Shown one piece after another: positions 56,644 to 57,088 of a stretch of DNA of 57,088 nucleotides (position 1 is the stretch's first letter; each line of letters begins with the position of its first letter). The DNA lies in the NCBI GenBank assembly GCA_947589015.1, contig CANPZF010000011.1, positions 1-57,088 on the forward strand, given 5' to 3'. The translations under genes were made by a program, and so were the position numbers. The notes under the pieces are model-generated. The model worked only from the letters and a program-made list of their open reading frames with translations. It was not told where the DNA came from and ran no database searches. This DNA is from an uncultured Clostridia bacterium (GTDB lineage: Bacteria; Bacillota; Clostridia; TANB77; CAG-508).

Positions 56644-56826
56644 ATGGAGCACTATGTCTTAGGTCCACAAAGTTCATTCCAGAACGCTACTATTGTGGAT
56701 CGGCTAACCGGCGACATTGTCGCCACGGTAGAAAACGGGCACATTTACTTCAATGATCTTTCGTCTATCCGTTTTAAGGAAGTCGAAGATATTTTAAAGT
56801 TTTGGAACATTGTCCCCGTTTTATAA
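56644..56826 (+). CDS. Small hypothetical protein with GC-rich, foreign-like codon use and an in-frame CGG
   Basis: A 60-aa protein (MEHYVLGPQSSFQNATIVD, then RLTGDIVATVENGHIYFND). Start ATG 56644 follows GAAGGGAG; a TTG at 56635 is also in frame. I do not recognise the family. Its codons (GGC, GCC, ACC, GTC, CAC, CGG) are far richer in GC than those of its neighbours, which suggests recent transfer. It contains the only in-frame CGG in the window that is not at a frame break (56701). A +1 skip there would give GGC then TAA, truncating it at 20 aa. A promoter and strong terminator make it a stand-alone unit. Confidence 0.65.
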   Translation: MEHYVLGPQSSFQNATIVDRLTGDIVATVENGHIYFNDLSSIRFKEVEDILKFWNIVPVL

Positions 56827-56827
56827 T

Positions 56828-56849
56828 AAGAAAGCCGCAAGGCTTTCTT
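56828..56849 (+). terminator. Terminator of the small foreign-looking gene
   Basis: AAGAAAGCC-GCAA-GGCTTTCTT, a perfect 9-bp stem with a GCAA tetraloop, followed by TT, 1 nt after the stop codon region. Confidence 0.9.
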
Positions 56850-56870
56850 TTAATTATTTTATTAAATTAA

Positions 56871-57088
56871 TATACTAAATTCAATTTTATAATATATTTT
56901 TACTATTTCTTACATTGCTACCTATTAAATTTATTTGTTCATTATTAACCATTAAAATAACATAACATCGAATAAAAATCAAGTATATTTTCATCCTTAA
57001 TTGTTTTAAAAATGTAGGTTTGTCAAACATATGTCACACTTTATTGATAAATATAGTGTTTGAAATACCTTTTACGATATATAAGCTC
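56871..57088. other. AT-rich end of window without a visible gene
   Basis: Both strands carry only short open frames without ribosome-binding sites. Confidence 0.5.

Overview
The window is a stretch of chromosome from a low-GC, endospore-forming, anaerobic Clostridia-type bacterium, probably an uncultured gut lineage. The signs are very AT-rich codon use, T-box leaders, sporulation genes (ylbJ, dpaA, an sspH-like SASP), sortase and dockerin surface proteins, and Clostridia-typical neighbours (efp/pepP/CD1247-like protein). No database search was possible; family names rest on motifs read by eye.

The most unusual observation is a recoding pattern. Six genes are each split into two reading frames: dpaA, an FGE-like pilin at 21250-23023, a membrane-anchored protein at 27140-27527, a U32 peptidase, a MutS-like DGR gene and an M23 peptidase. 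In all six the break falls exactly on an in-frame CGG codon. Skipping the C (a +1 shift) restores the frame and turns CGGN into a glycine GGN codon; where family knowledge or the paralogue allows comparison (five of the six) this glycine is expected. I checked every CGG trinucleotide on the sense strand of the other genes (about fifty, by eye). None is in frame except one in a compositionally foreign small ORF at 56644-56826. This suggests CGG is unassigned or hungry here and triggers efficient +1 frameshifting, or that CGGN is read as a four-base glycine codon.

The second system is a diversity-generating retroelement (DGR) at about 38.7-43.1 kb. It has a promoter, msl (MutS domain I-like, containing a CGG site), avd and the reverse transcriptase on the + strand. 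A 157-bp template repeat (TR, 40920-41076) and a matching variable repeat (VR, 41216-41372) lie at the 3' end of a pilin-anchored FGE/C-type-lectin-like target on the - strand. All 17 TR/VR differences fall at TR adenines. The TR reads in the same direction as the target and opposite to the RT, and a terminator separates it from the RT.

Layout. 0-10 kb: REP-like repeats, ileS with a DUF2207-like gene behind an Ile T-box, a sortase with its LPKTG substrate, ychF, thrS with a Thr T-box, a large palindromic element (copy A) and tRNA-Thr. 10-18 kb: a par/Fst-like type I toxin-antitoxin locus, an unknown 332-aa gene, ylbJ, uppP, dpaA, a perfect 74-bp inverted repeat, a TPR membrane protein, rnhA and tmcAL. 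18-33 kb: glgP, the FGE-like pilin paralogue, murI, a flavodoxin-like gene, palindromic element copy B, cysE, membrane and surface proteins, an MFS transporter, tRNA-Thr, a cohesin-like surface anchor and a dockerin-bearing glucosaminidase. 33-38 kb: U32 peptidase, RNHCP protein, uridine-kinase-like gene and sspH. 38-44 kb: the DGR and regulators. 44-57 kb: housekeeping genes (glyQS, efp, pepP, prepilin peptidase, tsaD, M50 protease, lysS, birA) with tRNA-Trp and tRNA-Gln, a further pilin-like protein, a foldback element and the foreign-looking ORF.

Two functional links stand out. The prepilin peptidase at 48691-49440 could process the three pilin-like proteins, including the DGR target. The sortase at 4736-5431 probably anchors its convergent LPKTG neighbour.
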